Shown here in pieces: positions 25,074 through 33,778 of a stretch of DNA of 64,000 nt. The stretch covers positions 1-64,000 of the forward strand of contig JAJDUT010000112.1 of assembly GCA_022826515.1 (NCBI GenBank), given 5' to 3'. The DNA is from Candidatus Latescibacterota bacterium. GTDB taxonomy: Bacteria; Latescibacterota; UBA2968; UBA8231. The notes beneath the pieces were generated by a model. The model had not been told where the DNA came from, ran no database searches, and was given only the letters and a program-made list of their open reading frames with translations. Position 1 is the stretch's first letter. The number at the start of each line of letters is the position of its first letter. The position numbers and the translations under genes are program-made.

Positions 25074-25817
25074 ATGCAAAACCCTATCAAAGAACAACTT
25101 GCCGCCGGTCAATCCTCCATCGGCTCCTGGCTCAACCTAACCTCGCCACTGGCAGCCGAAGTCATGGCTGCGGCCGGCTTCAAATGGCTAGTGGTCGATG
25201 CCGAGCACTCGGCCTTTGACCTCGGCCACATCGCCCACACTTTCCGCGCCATCGAGGCGCGGGGTGCCTTGCCCTTGGCCCGTGCCTGGGACCACGACCC
25301 GACTACGGCTGCCCGCCTACTCGACGCCGGGGCCTGGGGTTTAGTCTTCCCCCACGTCAGCACCCCAGAGCAGGCCGAAAAGCTCGCCCAAGCCGTGCGC
25401 TATCCACCGCGCGGCAACCGGTCGGTCGGCACGGGCCGCTGCGTCACATTGGCCCCGGATTATCGCCAGAGCTTTGACGACGCCGTCCTCTGCATCCCGC
25501 AAATCGAGGACATGGAGGGCATTGAAAACGCCGAGGCCATCGCCCGCGTCGAAGGCGTCGATATCGGCTTCCTCGGACCGGGCGATTTGGCCATGTCCAT
25601 GGGCGTCGCCGCTGGCCACCCCGACCACGAGGCTGCCTTGCAGGCTTTTCGCGTCGGCTGCGCCAAAGCAGGCAAACCCAGCGGCATCCCAGTCAAGGAT
25701 TCCGCCGAAGTCAAACAGCGCATCGCCGAGGGCTTCCAGTTTATTGACTTCAGCAACGACATGCGGTTTTTGGAAGCCACGGCACAGGCCGCCTACCGCG
25801 AAGCAACGGCTGGATGA
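25074..25817 (+). CDS. HpcH/HpaI family aldolase
   Basis: A 247-residue class II-type aldolase. Seen: WLVVDAEHSAFD (active-site Asp/Glu/His), ARAWDHDP, the metal-binding Glu in PQIEDMEGIENAEAI and the Asp in FLGPGDLAMSMG. These enzymes cleave 2-keto-3-deoxy or 4-hydroxy-2-oxo sugar acids to pyruvate and an aldehyde. First gene of a compact operon with a PfkB kinase (ATGA overlap), a D-2-hydroxyacid dehydrogenase and an enolase-superfamily dehydratase. A 2-keto-3-deoxy-L-rhamnonate type substrate is plausible but not fixed. Confidence 0.9.
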   Translation: MQNPIKEQLAAGQSSIGSWLNLTSPLAAEVMAAAGFKWLVVDAEHSAFDLGHIAHTFRAIEARGALPLARAWDHDPTTAARLLDAGAWGLVFPHVSTPEQAEKLAQAVRYPPRGNRSVGTGRCVTLAPDYRQSFDDAVLCIPQIEDMEGIENAEAIARVEGVDIGFLGPGDLAMSMGVAAGHPDHEAALQAFRVGCAKAGKPSGIPVKDSAEVKQRIAEGFQFIDFSNDMRFLEATAQAAYREATAG

Positions 25818-26686
25818 ACATCCTCAACTTCGGCTCGCTCAACATCGACCTCGTCTATCAAGTCGAACACATCGCCCGCCCGGGCGAGACCATTTCCAGT
25901 TTAGCGCACCAAGTCTTTGCCGGCGGCAAGGGTGCGAATCAATCGGCCGCCCTTGCCCGCGCTGGCGCAAGTGTCTTTCACGCCGGCCAAGTCGGGCCGG
26001 ACGGGCAATGGCTGGTCGATAAATTGGCTGGACTGGGCGTGGATGTGCAGCACATCCGCGTCGGCGATGTCCCTACTGGCCAAGCTATTATCCAAGTTGA
26101 CCACCACGGCCAAAACAGTATTGTCCTCTTTGCCGGGGCCAATGCCGAAATAGACAGAGAGGCCATCGATGCGACCCTGTCCCTCTTTGGCGCGGGCGAC
26201 ATCCTACTGCTGCAAAACGAGATAAACGACGTCCCCTATATCATGGCCGCAGCCGCTAAACGAGAGCTACGCATCTGCTTAAATCCCGCGCCCTGCGACC
26301 CAGAGATACGCGATTACCCGCTCGAACTCGTCCATTGGCTCGTAGTCAACCAGACCGAGGCCCAAAGCCTCGTCGCTGAGGAGACTCCCGAACAGGCACT
26401 CGCCGTGCTTGCCGCTGCCTATCCACATGCCGCAATCGTCCTCACTCTCGGCGCAGCCGGCGTCCACTATCGCACCGACCGCGAGGAATTCCACCTTCCA
26501 GCGCCGCATGTCGAAGCGGTCGATACGACAGGTGCGGGAGACACCTTCATCGGCTATTTTCTCCAGGGCCTGACCGCCAGCATGACGGCGCGAGACGCTA
26601 TAGCCCGCGCGGTACAGGCCGCAGCCCTCTGCGTCACCCGTCCGGGAGCGATGGACTCAATCCCAGCCGCAAATGAAGTAGATTAA
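25814..26686 (+). CDS. PfkB-family sugar kinase, ribokinase-like
   Basis: A 290-residue kinase. The N-terminus GSLNIDLVYQV and VFAGGKGANQSAALARAGA match PfkB signature 1, and DTTGAGDTFIGYFLQGL is signature 2 with the catalytic Asp. It begins inside the last codons of the aldolase gene (ATGA), so the two are coupled. In this context it may phosphorylate a ribose-like sugar or a 2-keto-3-deoxy sugar acid. The glycine-rich loop is closer to ribokinase, but the name rbsK is not justified without an adjacent ribose transporter. Confidence 0.87.
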   Translation: MNILNFGSLNIDLVYQVEHIARPGETISSLAHQVFAGGKGANQSAALARAGASVFHAGQVGPDGQWLVDKLAGLGVDVQHIRVGDVPTGQAIIQVDHHGQNSIVLFAGANAEIDREAIDATLSLFGAGDILLLQNEINDVPYIMAAAAKRELRICLNPAPCDPEIRDYPLELVHWLVVNQTEAQSLVAEETPEQALAVLAAAYPHAAIVLTLGAAGVHYRTDREEFHLPAPHVEAVDTTGAGDTFIGYFLQGLTASMTARDAIARAVQAAALCVTRPGAMDSIPAANEVD

Positions 26687-26711
26687 ACCATTGTAGTAGA
26701 AAGGAATACAC

Positions 26712-27698
26712 ATGCCGAACATCATGCTCACCGCCCAGTTCCAAAACGCCGAATTCGCCTCCAGCGAGCGCGAACAGGGCCTCGAAAAGCTCCGCTCCCT
26801 AGGCACCATCATCCCGGAGCCAGCCGTCCTCACCGCCGAACACGCCCCCGGCCTGATCGCCTCTATCGCCAGTTCATCGGTCTATACAGACGAATTTTAC
26901 GAAGCGGCCGAGGATTTGCGCATCGTCGCCCGCTGGGGCGTCGGTTTTGACAAGGTCAATATCCCAGGGGCCACGCGCTACGGTGTGATCATCACCGTGA
27001 CGCCGGTTCACATGGACGCGGTCGCCGAATACGCCATCGCCCAGTGGATGGCCACCCTCAAACGGGTCTATACTCTCAATCACCTCTCCCACCGAGGCGA
27101 CTTCTCCATCATCCGCACCTATGAGGCCCAATACACCACCCTCGGCCTGTACGGCTGCGGCCGCATCGGCCAAGAGGTAGCCCAGCGCGCCGTGCCTCTC
27201 TTGGGCGAGGGCGGTCGCCTACTCATCTATGACACCCGCCCCGATATCGCCGACATCGCCGCCCAATACGGGGCCGAAGTCACCGACTCGCCCGAAACGC
27301 TCTTTCGCGAGAGCGACACGGTTTCTCTCCACGTCTCGGGCGACGAGACCATCGTCCACTACGACCTGCTCAGCCTGATGCAGCCCCACGCCTCGCTGAT
27401 CAATCCCTCGCGGGGCAACCTCGTCAACGACGAAGACGTCCACCGCGCCATTGAGGAGGAAAAACTCTATTACTACGTGGTTGACGATCCAGTCAACGAC
27501 ACCCGCGCCATCCACAAGGACCACCCGCGCATCATCTGCACCAACCACAACGCCGGCATCACGGTCGAATCCACCATGCGCCTCGACGCCAAAGGCATCG
27601 AACAAATCTCAGCCGCCATCGCCGGCCGCCAGCCCGAACACATCCTCAATCCAGAGGTCCTCGACCACCCACGGGTCAAAGCGTGGCTCAAGGAGTAA
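26712..27698 (+). CDS. D-2-hydroxyacid dehydrogenase
   Basis: A 328-residue NAD-dependent enzyme with the phosphoglycerate-dehydrogenase-like fold: GLYGCGRIGQEVA near residue 147 for the cofactor, the Arg in INPSRGNLVND and the catalytic His in CTNHNAGI. It interconverts a 2-hydroxy acid and its 2-oxo acid. It follows the kinase gene by 25 bp, with AGAAAGGAA before the ATG, and the dehydratase gene starts four bases after its stop. Substrate probably part of the sugar-acid route shown by its neighbours. Confidence 0.88.
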   Translation: MPNIMLTAQFQNAEFASSEREQGLEKLRSLGTIIPEPAVLTAEHAPGLIASIASSSVYTDEFYEAAEDLRIVARWGVGFDKVNIPGATRYGVIITVTPVHMDAVAEYAIAQWMATLKRVYTLNHLSHRGDFSIIRTYEAQYTTLGLYGCGRIGQEVAQRAVPLLGEGGRLLIYDTRPDIADIAAQYGAEVTDSPETLFRESDTVSLHVSGDETIVHYDLLSLMQPHASLINPSRGNLVNDEDVHRAIEEEKLYYYVVDDPVNDTRAIHKDHPRIICTNHNAGITVESTMRLDAKGIEQISAAIAGRQPEHILNPEVLDHPRVKAWLKE

Positions 27699-27702
27699 GG
27701 CT

Positions 27703-28833
27703 GTGAAAATAACCCGCTTCGACGTCACGCCGCTCAACAATCGCGGCCTCCTACTCCAAGTCGAAACCGACGCTGGCCTCACCGGCTTGGGCGCGCCCAT
27801 GAACTACGAACACGGCCGCACGGTGGAGCGGGCAATCCTCGACATGGGCGATTACCTGATTGGCCGCGACCCCCTGCAAATCGAAGACCACTGGCAGACC
27901 CTCTACCGCTCCAGCTACTCCCGCCAGATGCCGATCTTGTTGGCGGCTCTCAGCGGCATAGAAATGGCCTGTCTGGATATCTTAGGTAAAACTGCTAACT
28001 TACCCGTGTGGAAGCTATTAGGAGGATCAGTGCGCGAGAAAATTCGGGTCTATGGAGCGGCCGGAGGTGCCACCCCAGAGCAAGCCGCCCAAGCCGCCCG
28101 CCAGCGCGTCGAAGCAGGCTTTACAGCACTCAAAACCACCCCCTTCCCCAATCCCGTGCGCCCCATCGAGACCCCGGCGGGAATCGAGCGAGTCGTGTCC
28201 CTCATTGCGGCCATGCGCGAAGCCGTCGGCCCGGCCATCGACATCGCCATCGACTTCCACCGCGCCACCAGCCCGGCGTTGGCCAAAGTGCTCTTGCGCG
28301 AACTCGAGCCACTCAAGCCGCTCTTCGTCGAGGAGCCGACCCGTTCCACCGACAACATCGGCCCCCTGCTAGAACTGACGCGCTCGACCTCCATCCCCAT
28401 CGCCACCGGCGAGCGCTGCGCCACCCGTTGGGGCTTCCGCGAATTGTGCGAGCGCAAGGCCGCGGCCATCGTCCAACCCGACATCCGCCACTGCGGCGGC
28501 ATCCTCGAAATGAAGAAGATCGCCGCCTTAGCCGAAGTCCACGAAATCACCGTCGCGCCCCACAACGCCGCCGACCCCCTCGGCATCGTCGCCTCTGTAC
28601 ACGCGATGGCCGGTACGCCCAACTTCCTCATCATGGAATACGGCGGAGGCAGCGGCGAAGGGTTTTTCACCAACCCGTTGCAAATGCAGGATGGATTTGT
28701 GGAATTGCCCCAAGGGCCGGGGCTAGGCGTGGAGATCGACCCAGACGGTCTAGAGGCGGCTACCCACCGCGGCCCCTGGCGGCAGCGGACGATGCGCCGC
28801 CACCCAGAGGACGGCTCCTTCGCGGATTTTTAG
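27703..28833 (+). CDS. Mandelate racemase/muconate lactonizing enzyme family dehydratase
   Basis: A protein of 376 residues from a GTG at 27703, just behind AGGAG; the open frame upstream to 27451 only overlaps the dehydrogenase. Seen: enolase-superfamily metal ligands in DIAIDFHR, FVEEPTR and IATGERC, and the catalytic His/Asp region QPDIRHCGG and APHNAADPLG. The D-H dyad and 'APHNAADP' resemble the D-galactonate dehydratase branch. Dehydration of a sugar acid to its 2-keto-3-deoxy form fits the aldolase at the start of the operon. Substrate not identified. Confidence 0.87.
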   Translation: MKITRFDVTPLNNRGLLLQVETDAGLTGLGAPMNYEHGRTVERAILDMGDYLIGRDPLQIEDHWQTLYRSSYSRQMPILLAALSGIEMACLDILGKTANLPVWKLLGGSVREKIRVYGAAGGATPEQAAQAARQRVEAGFTALKTTPFPNPVRPIETPAGIERVVSLIAAMREAVGPAIDIAIDFHRATSPALAKVLLRELEPLKPLFVEEPTRSTDNIGPLLELTRSTSIPIATGERCATRWGFRELCERKAAAIVQPDIRHCGGILEMKKIAALAEVHEITVAPHNAADPLGIVASVHAMAGTPNFLIMEYGGGSGEGFFTNPLQMQDGFVELPQGPGLGVEIDPDGLEAATHRGPWRQRTMRRHPEDGSFADF

Positions 28834-28843
28834 CTGGCCGCAC

Positions 28844-29938
28844 TCACAGCGGCATGTATTCCAGCCCCAAAACCCGCTCGACAAACCAGCCCAGCCCGAA
28901 AAGCCCGATAAAGGCCGACACCACCAACACGACCGTCCGCTGATAGGACTGCCGACTGAGCCAAGCAATCAAGGGAAAAACGAGCGCGACAATAGCTACC
29001 TGGCCGATTTCCACGCCAGCGTTAAAGGCAAATAGCGAGGCGACCAGCCCCTTGGTCGGCAACCCCAACTCGCGCAGCACATTGGCGAAACCAAACCCGT
29101 GTACCAGCCCAAAGGCAAAGGTGATTATCCAGCGGTAATCCATGCGCTTGAGCCAGAAGTTCTCCACTGCGACGTACACGATGCTCAAGGCGATGCCGGC
29201 CTCGATCCACTGGCTCGGCAAGCGGACGATTTCGAGCGCCGCCAAGCAGAGGGTAATGCTGTGGGCAACGGTGAAGGCCGTGACGACCTTGACTAAAGTG
29301 AGTAGCCGGCCGCCCACCACAATCAGCGCCAGCAAAAACATGACGTGGTCGTAGCCGAGGAAAATGTGCTCCACCCCGAGCACCGTGAACTCGTATAGGT
29401 GGTCCCACAGCGACTTCTCTCCAGCGAAGGTCTGCTGCGGCGATTCCGCCGAAAACACGGCTTGGACGAGCGGCTGCCCGGGCAACATGACTTTGGCCAA
29501 GTTTTTGTGCGCGTCCCCAAAGCGCTCCGGCCAACCGACCCACACCTCCAGCTCGCTGACGGGTTCCTCTAACTCGGCGCTGAAGTACACGTTGGCAAAC
29601 ATATTGCCCTGATTGTCCGGGGTGATGTCTCCCCTGTCGCGCACGAGAGCGAGCGGCTCGCCGTTGGCCCGCAGGCGCATCTGCTCTTCGACAAAGGCGA
29701 ATACGTCGTCGAGGCCGGCCTCTATCTCTTCGTAGAACAGCAGGCTGTCCCCGTCTTGATCGATGCCGATTTTCAGGAGATCGAAATCGTCCATGCGCAC
29801 GCGCACTTTGAGCGCGGCGTCTTCCGCGATCAAATTCGTGTAACTGGTGTTGAGCTTGTGGGCGTGAACTGAACTGGGGGAAGCAAAAAACAGCAGGACG
29901 AATGCGAATGTGAGTATCAAACTAAGGCGTGTCTTCAT
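28844..29938 (-). CDS. HupE/UreJ-type membrane protein with periplasmic domain
   Basis: A 364-residue protein: signal peptide, an extracytoplasmic domain of about 170 residues, then six membrane segments with HIFLGYDHVMFL, FTVAHSITLCLA, GLVHGFGFA and FNAGVEIGQ. These are the HupE/UreJ_2 family motifs, a group linked to nickel/cobalt or other metal transport. It is the last gene of the minus-strand Pho block, behind phoR and a small cytochrome c with overlapping or short gaps, so it may be co-expressed; the reason for this association is not evident. Confidence 0.8.
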   Translation of the reverse strand: MKTRLSLILTFAFVLLFFASPSSVHAHKLNTSYTNLIAEDAALKVRVRMDDFDLLKIGIDQDGDSLLFYEEIEAGLDDVFAFVEEQMRLRANGEPLALVRDRGDITPDNQGNMFANVYFSAELEEPVSELEVWVGWPERFGDAHKNLAKVMLPGQPLVQAVFSAESPQQTFAGEKSLWDHLYEFTVLGVEHIFLGYDHVMFLLALIVVGGRLLTLVKVVTAFTVAHSITLCLAALEIVRLPSQWIEAGIALSIVYVAVENFWLKRMDYRWIITFAFGLVHGFGFANVLRELGLPTKGLVASLFAFNAGVEIGQVAIVALVFPLIAWLSRQSYQRTVVLVVSAFIGLFGLGWFVERVLGLEYMPL

Positions 29939-30305
29939 TTTCTTTCTTTAGCAAAGAGCGGATATAAGCAGCAATCTGCTCGCGTTCCTCCGCCGAGAGA
30001 TGTGCATAGCCCGGCATGGAAGTACCGGGCATTCCCTTCTGAATCGTGCGGGCGATGGCGGCCTTGCTGTGGCCGTTTTTATAGGCTCCGGGATCGCGAA
30101 AATCGCGCGGGGGCGGCTTGAGGGTTGCCGCGATCTGACCATCGCCGCGACCGTCCGGGCCGTGGCACACCGCACACCCATTGCGCGTAAAGAGGGCCTT
30201 GCCCTGTGCCACCGCGCCGTCGTCGCTTTCCCCAGCGCAGCCAGCCACCAAAGCAGCCAACGCCCAGCGCAATATCGCGGTTTTAACCGCGGCTTTGCAA
30301 TTCAA
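29922..30305 (-). CDS. Lipid-anchored c-type cytochrome
   Basis: A 127-residue protein: N-terminal hydrophobic segment with lipobox LVAGC, one heme-binding CAVCH, and a distal Met in MPGTSMPGY that can serve as the sixth ligand. It belongs to the small class I cytochromes. The start lies 23 bases inside the end of phoR, and its stop overlaps the downstream HupE-like gene by 17 bases, so all three are likely translated from one message. Role probably in periplasmic electron transfer; no oxidase is adjacent. Confidence 0.83.
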   Translation of the reverse strand: MNCKAAVKTAILRWALAALVAGCAGESDDGAVAQGKALFTRNGCAVCHGPDGRGDGQIAATLKPPPRDFRDPGAYKNGHSKAAIARTIQKGMPGTSMPGYAHLSAEEREQIAAYIRSLLKKENEDTP

Positions 30306-31593
30306 AGCTGAAGGTCGTCCCCGCCCCTAACTTGCTCTGTACGGACACTTGCTCACCGTGAACCTCGGCAATGTGGCGCACGATAGACAAGCCCAAGCCC
30401 GTGCCGCCGAGATCGCGCGAGCGCCCTTTGTCAACCCGGTAGAAGCGCTCGAAAATCCGCCCCAAGTCCTCGGAGGGAATGCCAATGCCGGTATCTTCGA
30501 CGTAAATCGCTAGGCGACCACCACCCTCTACGGGCCGCGTGTCAATGCGGACTTTCCCACCAGCGGGCGTGTATTTGACGGCGTTGTCGAGCAAGTTGAT
30601 TAGGGCCTGTTCAATCAATTTGGGATCGCAGATCACTTGGACAGACGGCGGAATGTCGCAGTGAATGGCGATTTGTTTTTGCGCGGCCGCTTGGCTGAGC
30701 GAACCAACGGACGTATCGACCAAAGGCTTTAGCTCACAAGGAATCAGCTCGACTTCCAGTTGATCGGACTCCAGCCGCGACAGGTCGAGCAAGTCGCCGA
30801 GCAAGTGCGTCAAGCGGTCGGCGTGATTCTCAATGATGCCGGTAAAGCGGCGCGCCGTTGCCCGGTCGTCAACGGCACCATCGGATAAAATTTCGGCATA
30901 GCCCTTAATGGCTGTCAATGGCGTGCACAACTCGTGCGACACATTGGCCACAAAGTCGCGGCGCATCCGCTCTAGTTGGCGCAGGCGCGTAATATCGTAG
31001 AGCACCGCCACCGCGCCGATGCACTCGTTCCCTTCAAAGACCGGGGCGACCTGCATGTCCAAATGGCGCTCCGGCGCTCCGGTCAGCTCCACTTCCATTG
31101 CTCGCCGTCGGCCTTCGGCCAAACATCCGGCCAGCGCGTCTTGGATGGCTGCGTAGCGCACAACCTCGGCGGTCAACAACCCCTCTAGCGGCGGGTCTAA
31201 GCCAAACAGGTTGGCCAGCGCCTTGTTGGCCAGCACCACCCGACCATCGCGATCGACGACCAAGATGGCCTCGGTAATGCTTTCGAGGATGACCTCTAAG
31301 CGATTGTTTTCGCTCTCTAGCTGACCGACGCGCTGTTGAACGCGCTCGGCGAGTTCCTCTAGTGGACGCGCCAACTCGGGATGGAACGCCTCCAGCCAAG
31401 CCGAGTCGCCGGGGGCCGCTTTGTCGAGCTGGTACAACCGCTCTCCCTGCCGACGGGCCGTGCGGCCCCAGAACCAAATTTGGCCGCCAGTCCAAAGCGC
31501 GGCCAACACAAGTGCGAGTGCGATGTGACCACTCCACGAGACGAGCGAGACCAACAGCGCGTTGCCGAGGAGTAACATCCACCCGAAGTGCAC
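30283..31593 (-). CDS. phoR: Phosphate-regulon sensor histidine kinase
   Basis: About 436 residues from a GTG at 31593 behind GAGAGGGA; the frame is open further but the sequence there only overlaps phoB. Two N-terminal membrane segments, a PAS domain (LESITEAILVVDRDG), the dimerisation/phosphorylation box FVANVSHELCTPLTAIKGY with the phospho-acceptor His, N-box NAVKYTPAGG, and ATP-binding DTGIGIP and GTGLGLSIV. The residue after SHEL is Cys where Arg is usual. It is directly behind phoB and phoU in the pst operon, so it is PhoR. Confidence 0.92.
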   Translation of the reverse strand: MHFGWMLLLGNALLVSLVSWSGHIALALVLAALWTGGQIWFWGRTARRQGERLYQLDKAAPGDSAWLEAFHPELARPLEELAERVQQRVGQLESENNRLEVILESITEAILVVDRDGRVVLANKALANLFGLDPPLEGLLTAEVVRYAAIQDALAGCLAEGRRRAMEVELTGAPERHLDMQVAPVFEGNECIGAVAVLYDITRLRQLERMRRDFVANVSHELCTPLTAIKGYAEILSDGAVDDRATARRFTGIIENHADRLTHLLGDLLDLSRLESDQLEVELIPCELKPLVDTSVGSLSQAAAQKQIAIHCDIPPSVQVICDPKLIEQALINLLDNAVKYTPAGGKVRIDTRPVEGGGRLAIYVEDTGIGIPSEDLGRIFERFYRVDKGRSRDLGGTGLGLSIVRHIAEVHGEQVSVQSKLGAGTTFSFELQSRG

Positions 31594-31594
31594 C

Positions 31595-32287
31595 CTATCG
31601 TCCCTCTCGGCGAAAGCGATAGCCCATGCCGCGCACGGTTTCGACCATCTCGGCGGCCGTCCCGAGCTTTTCCCGCAGGCGGCGGATGTGGGTGTCAACC
31701 GTGCGGCGATAGCCAACGTATTCGTAGCCCCACACCACCTTGAGCAACTCCTCGCGCGACTGCACCCGCCCGCGCCGCTGCGCGAGGGTCGTCAAGAGCT
31801 TGAACTCGGTCGCCGTCAGATCGATGGGATCGCTGTCGAGTTGCACCTGACATCCCACCGGATCAATGGCCAAGGGCCCGGCCACGATCTGCGCGTCTTC
31901 CGCTTCGCCGCGGCCTTGGACGCGACGCAAGATGGCGCGGATGCGCAAGACGAGCTCGCGCGGAGAAAAGGGCTTGACCAAGTAATCATCTGCGCCCAAT
32001 TCCAAGCCGACGATGCGGTCGATCTCTCCGGCTCGTGCCGTCAGCATCAAGACCGGTATGTCCTTAGTACGGGGATTTTGCTTGAGCAGGCGGCAAACCT
32101 CTAAGCCGCCAATGCCCGGCAGCATCAAATCCAAAACCACGAGGCAAACCGGCTCTTGCTCAACCGCGCTCAGGGCCTGCTCTTCGTCCTCGGCTGGCAC
32201 GACGGCAAAACCGGACTGTTCTAGATGGTACGAGACCAAGGCGAGAATATCGGGCTCGTCCTCGACGACTAGGATTTTGTCGTTCAT
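31595..32287 (-). CDS. phoB: Phosphate-regulon response regulator
   Basis: A 230-residue OmpR-type regulator. Receiver domain with the acidic pair VEDEPD, phospho-Asp in VVLDLMLPG and Lys in LVKPFSPRELV; C-terminal winged helix with TATEFKLLTTLA and VDTHIRRLREKLG. The ATG at 32287 overlaps the phoU stop (ATGA). It should bind Pho boxes: 11-bp-phased 7-mers occur upstream of the porin, the TonB receptor and the secreted protein in this window. Confidence 0.94.
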   Translation of the reverse strand: MNDKILVVEDEPDILALVSYHLEQSGFAVVPAEDEEQALSAVEQEPVCLVVLDLMLPGIGGLEVCRLLKQNPRTKDIPVLMLTARAGEIDRIVGLELGADDYLVKPFSPRELVLRIRAILRRVQGRGEAEDAQIVAGPLAIDPVGCQVQLDSDPIDLTATEFKLLTTLAQRRGRVQSREELLKVVWGYEYVGYRRTVDTHIRRLREKLGTAAEMVETVRGMGYRFRREGR

Positions 32288-32973
32288 GCGTCCTTTTCCT
32301 CCCACCATTCTTCTTTTTGATGCCGCACGATGCGCCCCTCCACGAGGAACGCCACGTTCTCGGCGATGTTGGAGGCGTGATCGCCGATCCTTTCGAGGTG
32401 CCGCGACACCAAGATCAGGTAGATGCCGCGGTCGATGGTGTCCGGCCCAATCGACGGTGCGTGCATGTACGTGAGCAACTCGCGAAAAATCTGGTCGCGC
32501 AACAGGTCGAGCTCCTCGTCGCGCTGACCAACGGCGCGCGCCAAGTCCACATCGCGGCGCACGAACGCGTCGAGGGCATCCTTGACCATGCCTTGGGCCA
32601 ATTCGGACATCCGCGGTATGTCGATCAGCGGCTTGAGCAGCGGCATCTTGTTGAGTACCTCGGCGCGTTGGACGATGTTGACAGCTTCGTCGTTGATGCG
32701 TTCTAGGTCTTCGTTGATTTTTAGGATGCAGGCCAACAGCCGCAGGTCGCTGGCCATCGGCCCTTGGGTTGCAAACACCTTCAAACAGGACTCCTCAATG
32801 CCGATTTCCCAATCGTCGATCTTTTTCCCCCCCTCAAGCACTACTTGCACCAGTTCGTCGTCGCGATCCACGAGGGCGCGCACGGCCTGCTCAATGGACT
32901 CCTCGACGGCCCCGCTCATTTTTAACAAGTCCTGTTTGAGCTCGTCTAATTGCTGGTCGAATCTTCGTTCCAT
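32284..32973 (-). CDS. phoU: Phosphate transport system regulator
   Basis: A 229-residue all-helical protein with two PhoU repeats (EESIEQAVRALVDRDDEL, INEDLERINDEAVNIVQRA, HLERIGDHASNIAENV). PhoU represses the Pho response through PstB and PhoR when phosphate is plentiful. It lies between pstB and phoB with tight spacing, in the expected order. Confidence 0.95.
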   Translation of the reverse strand: MERRFDQQLDELKQDLLKMSGAVEESIEQAVRALVDRDDELVQVVLEGGKKIDDWEIGIEESCLKVFATQGPMASDLRLLACILKINEDLERINDEAVNIVQRAEVLNKMPLLKPLIDIPRMSELAQGMVKDALDAFVRRDVDLARAVGQRDEELDLLRDQIFRELLTYMHAPSIGPDTIDRGIYLILVSRHLERIGDHASNIAENVAFLVEGRIVRHQKEEWWEEKDA

Positions 32974-32987
32974 GGCACCTTCCTCCC

Positions 32988-33770
32988 TCAGCCAAAGCGG
33001 CCGGTTACGTAGTCTTCGGTCTGTTTGTTACGGGGGTTGGTAAACATGTCTTCGGTCTGGCTGAATTCGATCAAGGAGCCCAGATAGTAGAAGGCCGTAT
33101 AGGTCGAAATCCGCGCCGCCTGTTGCAGATTGTGCGTGACGACGATGATGGTGTAATCGGACTTCAGCTCGGTGATCGTCTCCTCGACCCGCGCAGTGGC
33201 AATCGGGTCCAGCGCCGAGCACGGCTCGTCCATCAGCACCACCTCCGGCTCGACGGCGAGGGTGCGCGCGATGCACAGCCGCTGCTGCTGGCCGCCGGAC
33301 AAGCTCAGCGCGTTGTCCTTGATCCGGTCCTTGACCTCGTCCCACAGCGCCGCGGCCTTCAGGCTTTTTTCCACGGCCTCGTCGAGCACCCAACGGCGGT
33401 TTTCCCCGGCGACGCGCAGGCCATAGGCCACGTTCTCGTAGATGGATTTGGGGAAGGGATTGGACTTTTGGAACACCATGCCCACCCGCCGCCGCAAGTC
33501 GATTACATCGCAATCGGGCGCGTAAATATCGCGACCGCTGACCCGCACCGAGCCTTCAATGCGCGCGGATTCGACCAAGTCGTTGAGGCGATTGAAGCAA
33601 CGCAAGAGCGTCGATTTACCGCAGCCCGAAGGCCCGATAAACGCAGTCACCTCGCGCTCGTGAATGCTCAGATCAATGTCGTGCAGGGCCTGAGTCTCGC
33701 CGTAGAACATATTCAGGTTTTCCACCTCGACGATGGAATTTGCCTGGTCCGAGGCTAAGGGTTTGCTCAT
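32988..33770 (-). CDS. pstB: Phosphate ABC transporter ATP-binding protein
   Basis: A protein of 260 residues with Walker [10 protein letters not shown], the ABC signature [10 protein letters not shown], Walker [14 protein letters not shown] and the H-loop VVTHNLQQA. The correct start is the ATG at 33770, nine bases after the pstA stop with AGGAG; a longer frame upstream belongs to nothing. It energises phosphate import with PstC and PstA. Confidence 0.96.
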   Translation of the reverse strand: MSKPLASDQANSIVEVENLNMFYGETQALHDIDLSIHEREVTAFIGPSGCGKSTLLRCFNRLNDLVESARIEGSVRVSGRDIYAPDCDVIDLRRRVGMVFQKSNPFPKSIYENVAYGLRVAGENRRWVLDEAVEKSLKAAALWDEVKDRIKDNALSLSGGQQQRLCIARTLAVEPEVVLMDEPCSALDPIATARVEETITELKSDYTIIVVTHNLQQAARISTYTAFYYLGSLIEFSQTEDMFTNPRNKQTEDYVTGRFG

Positions 33771-33778
33771 GGCATCTC

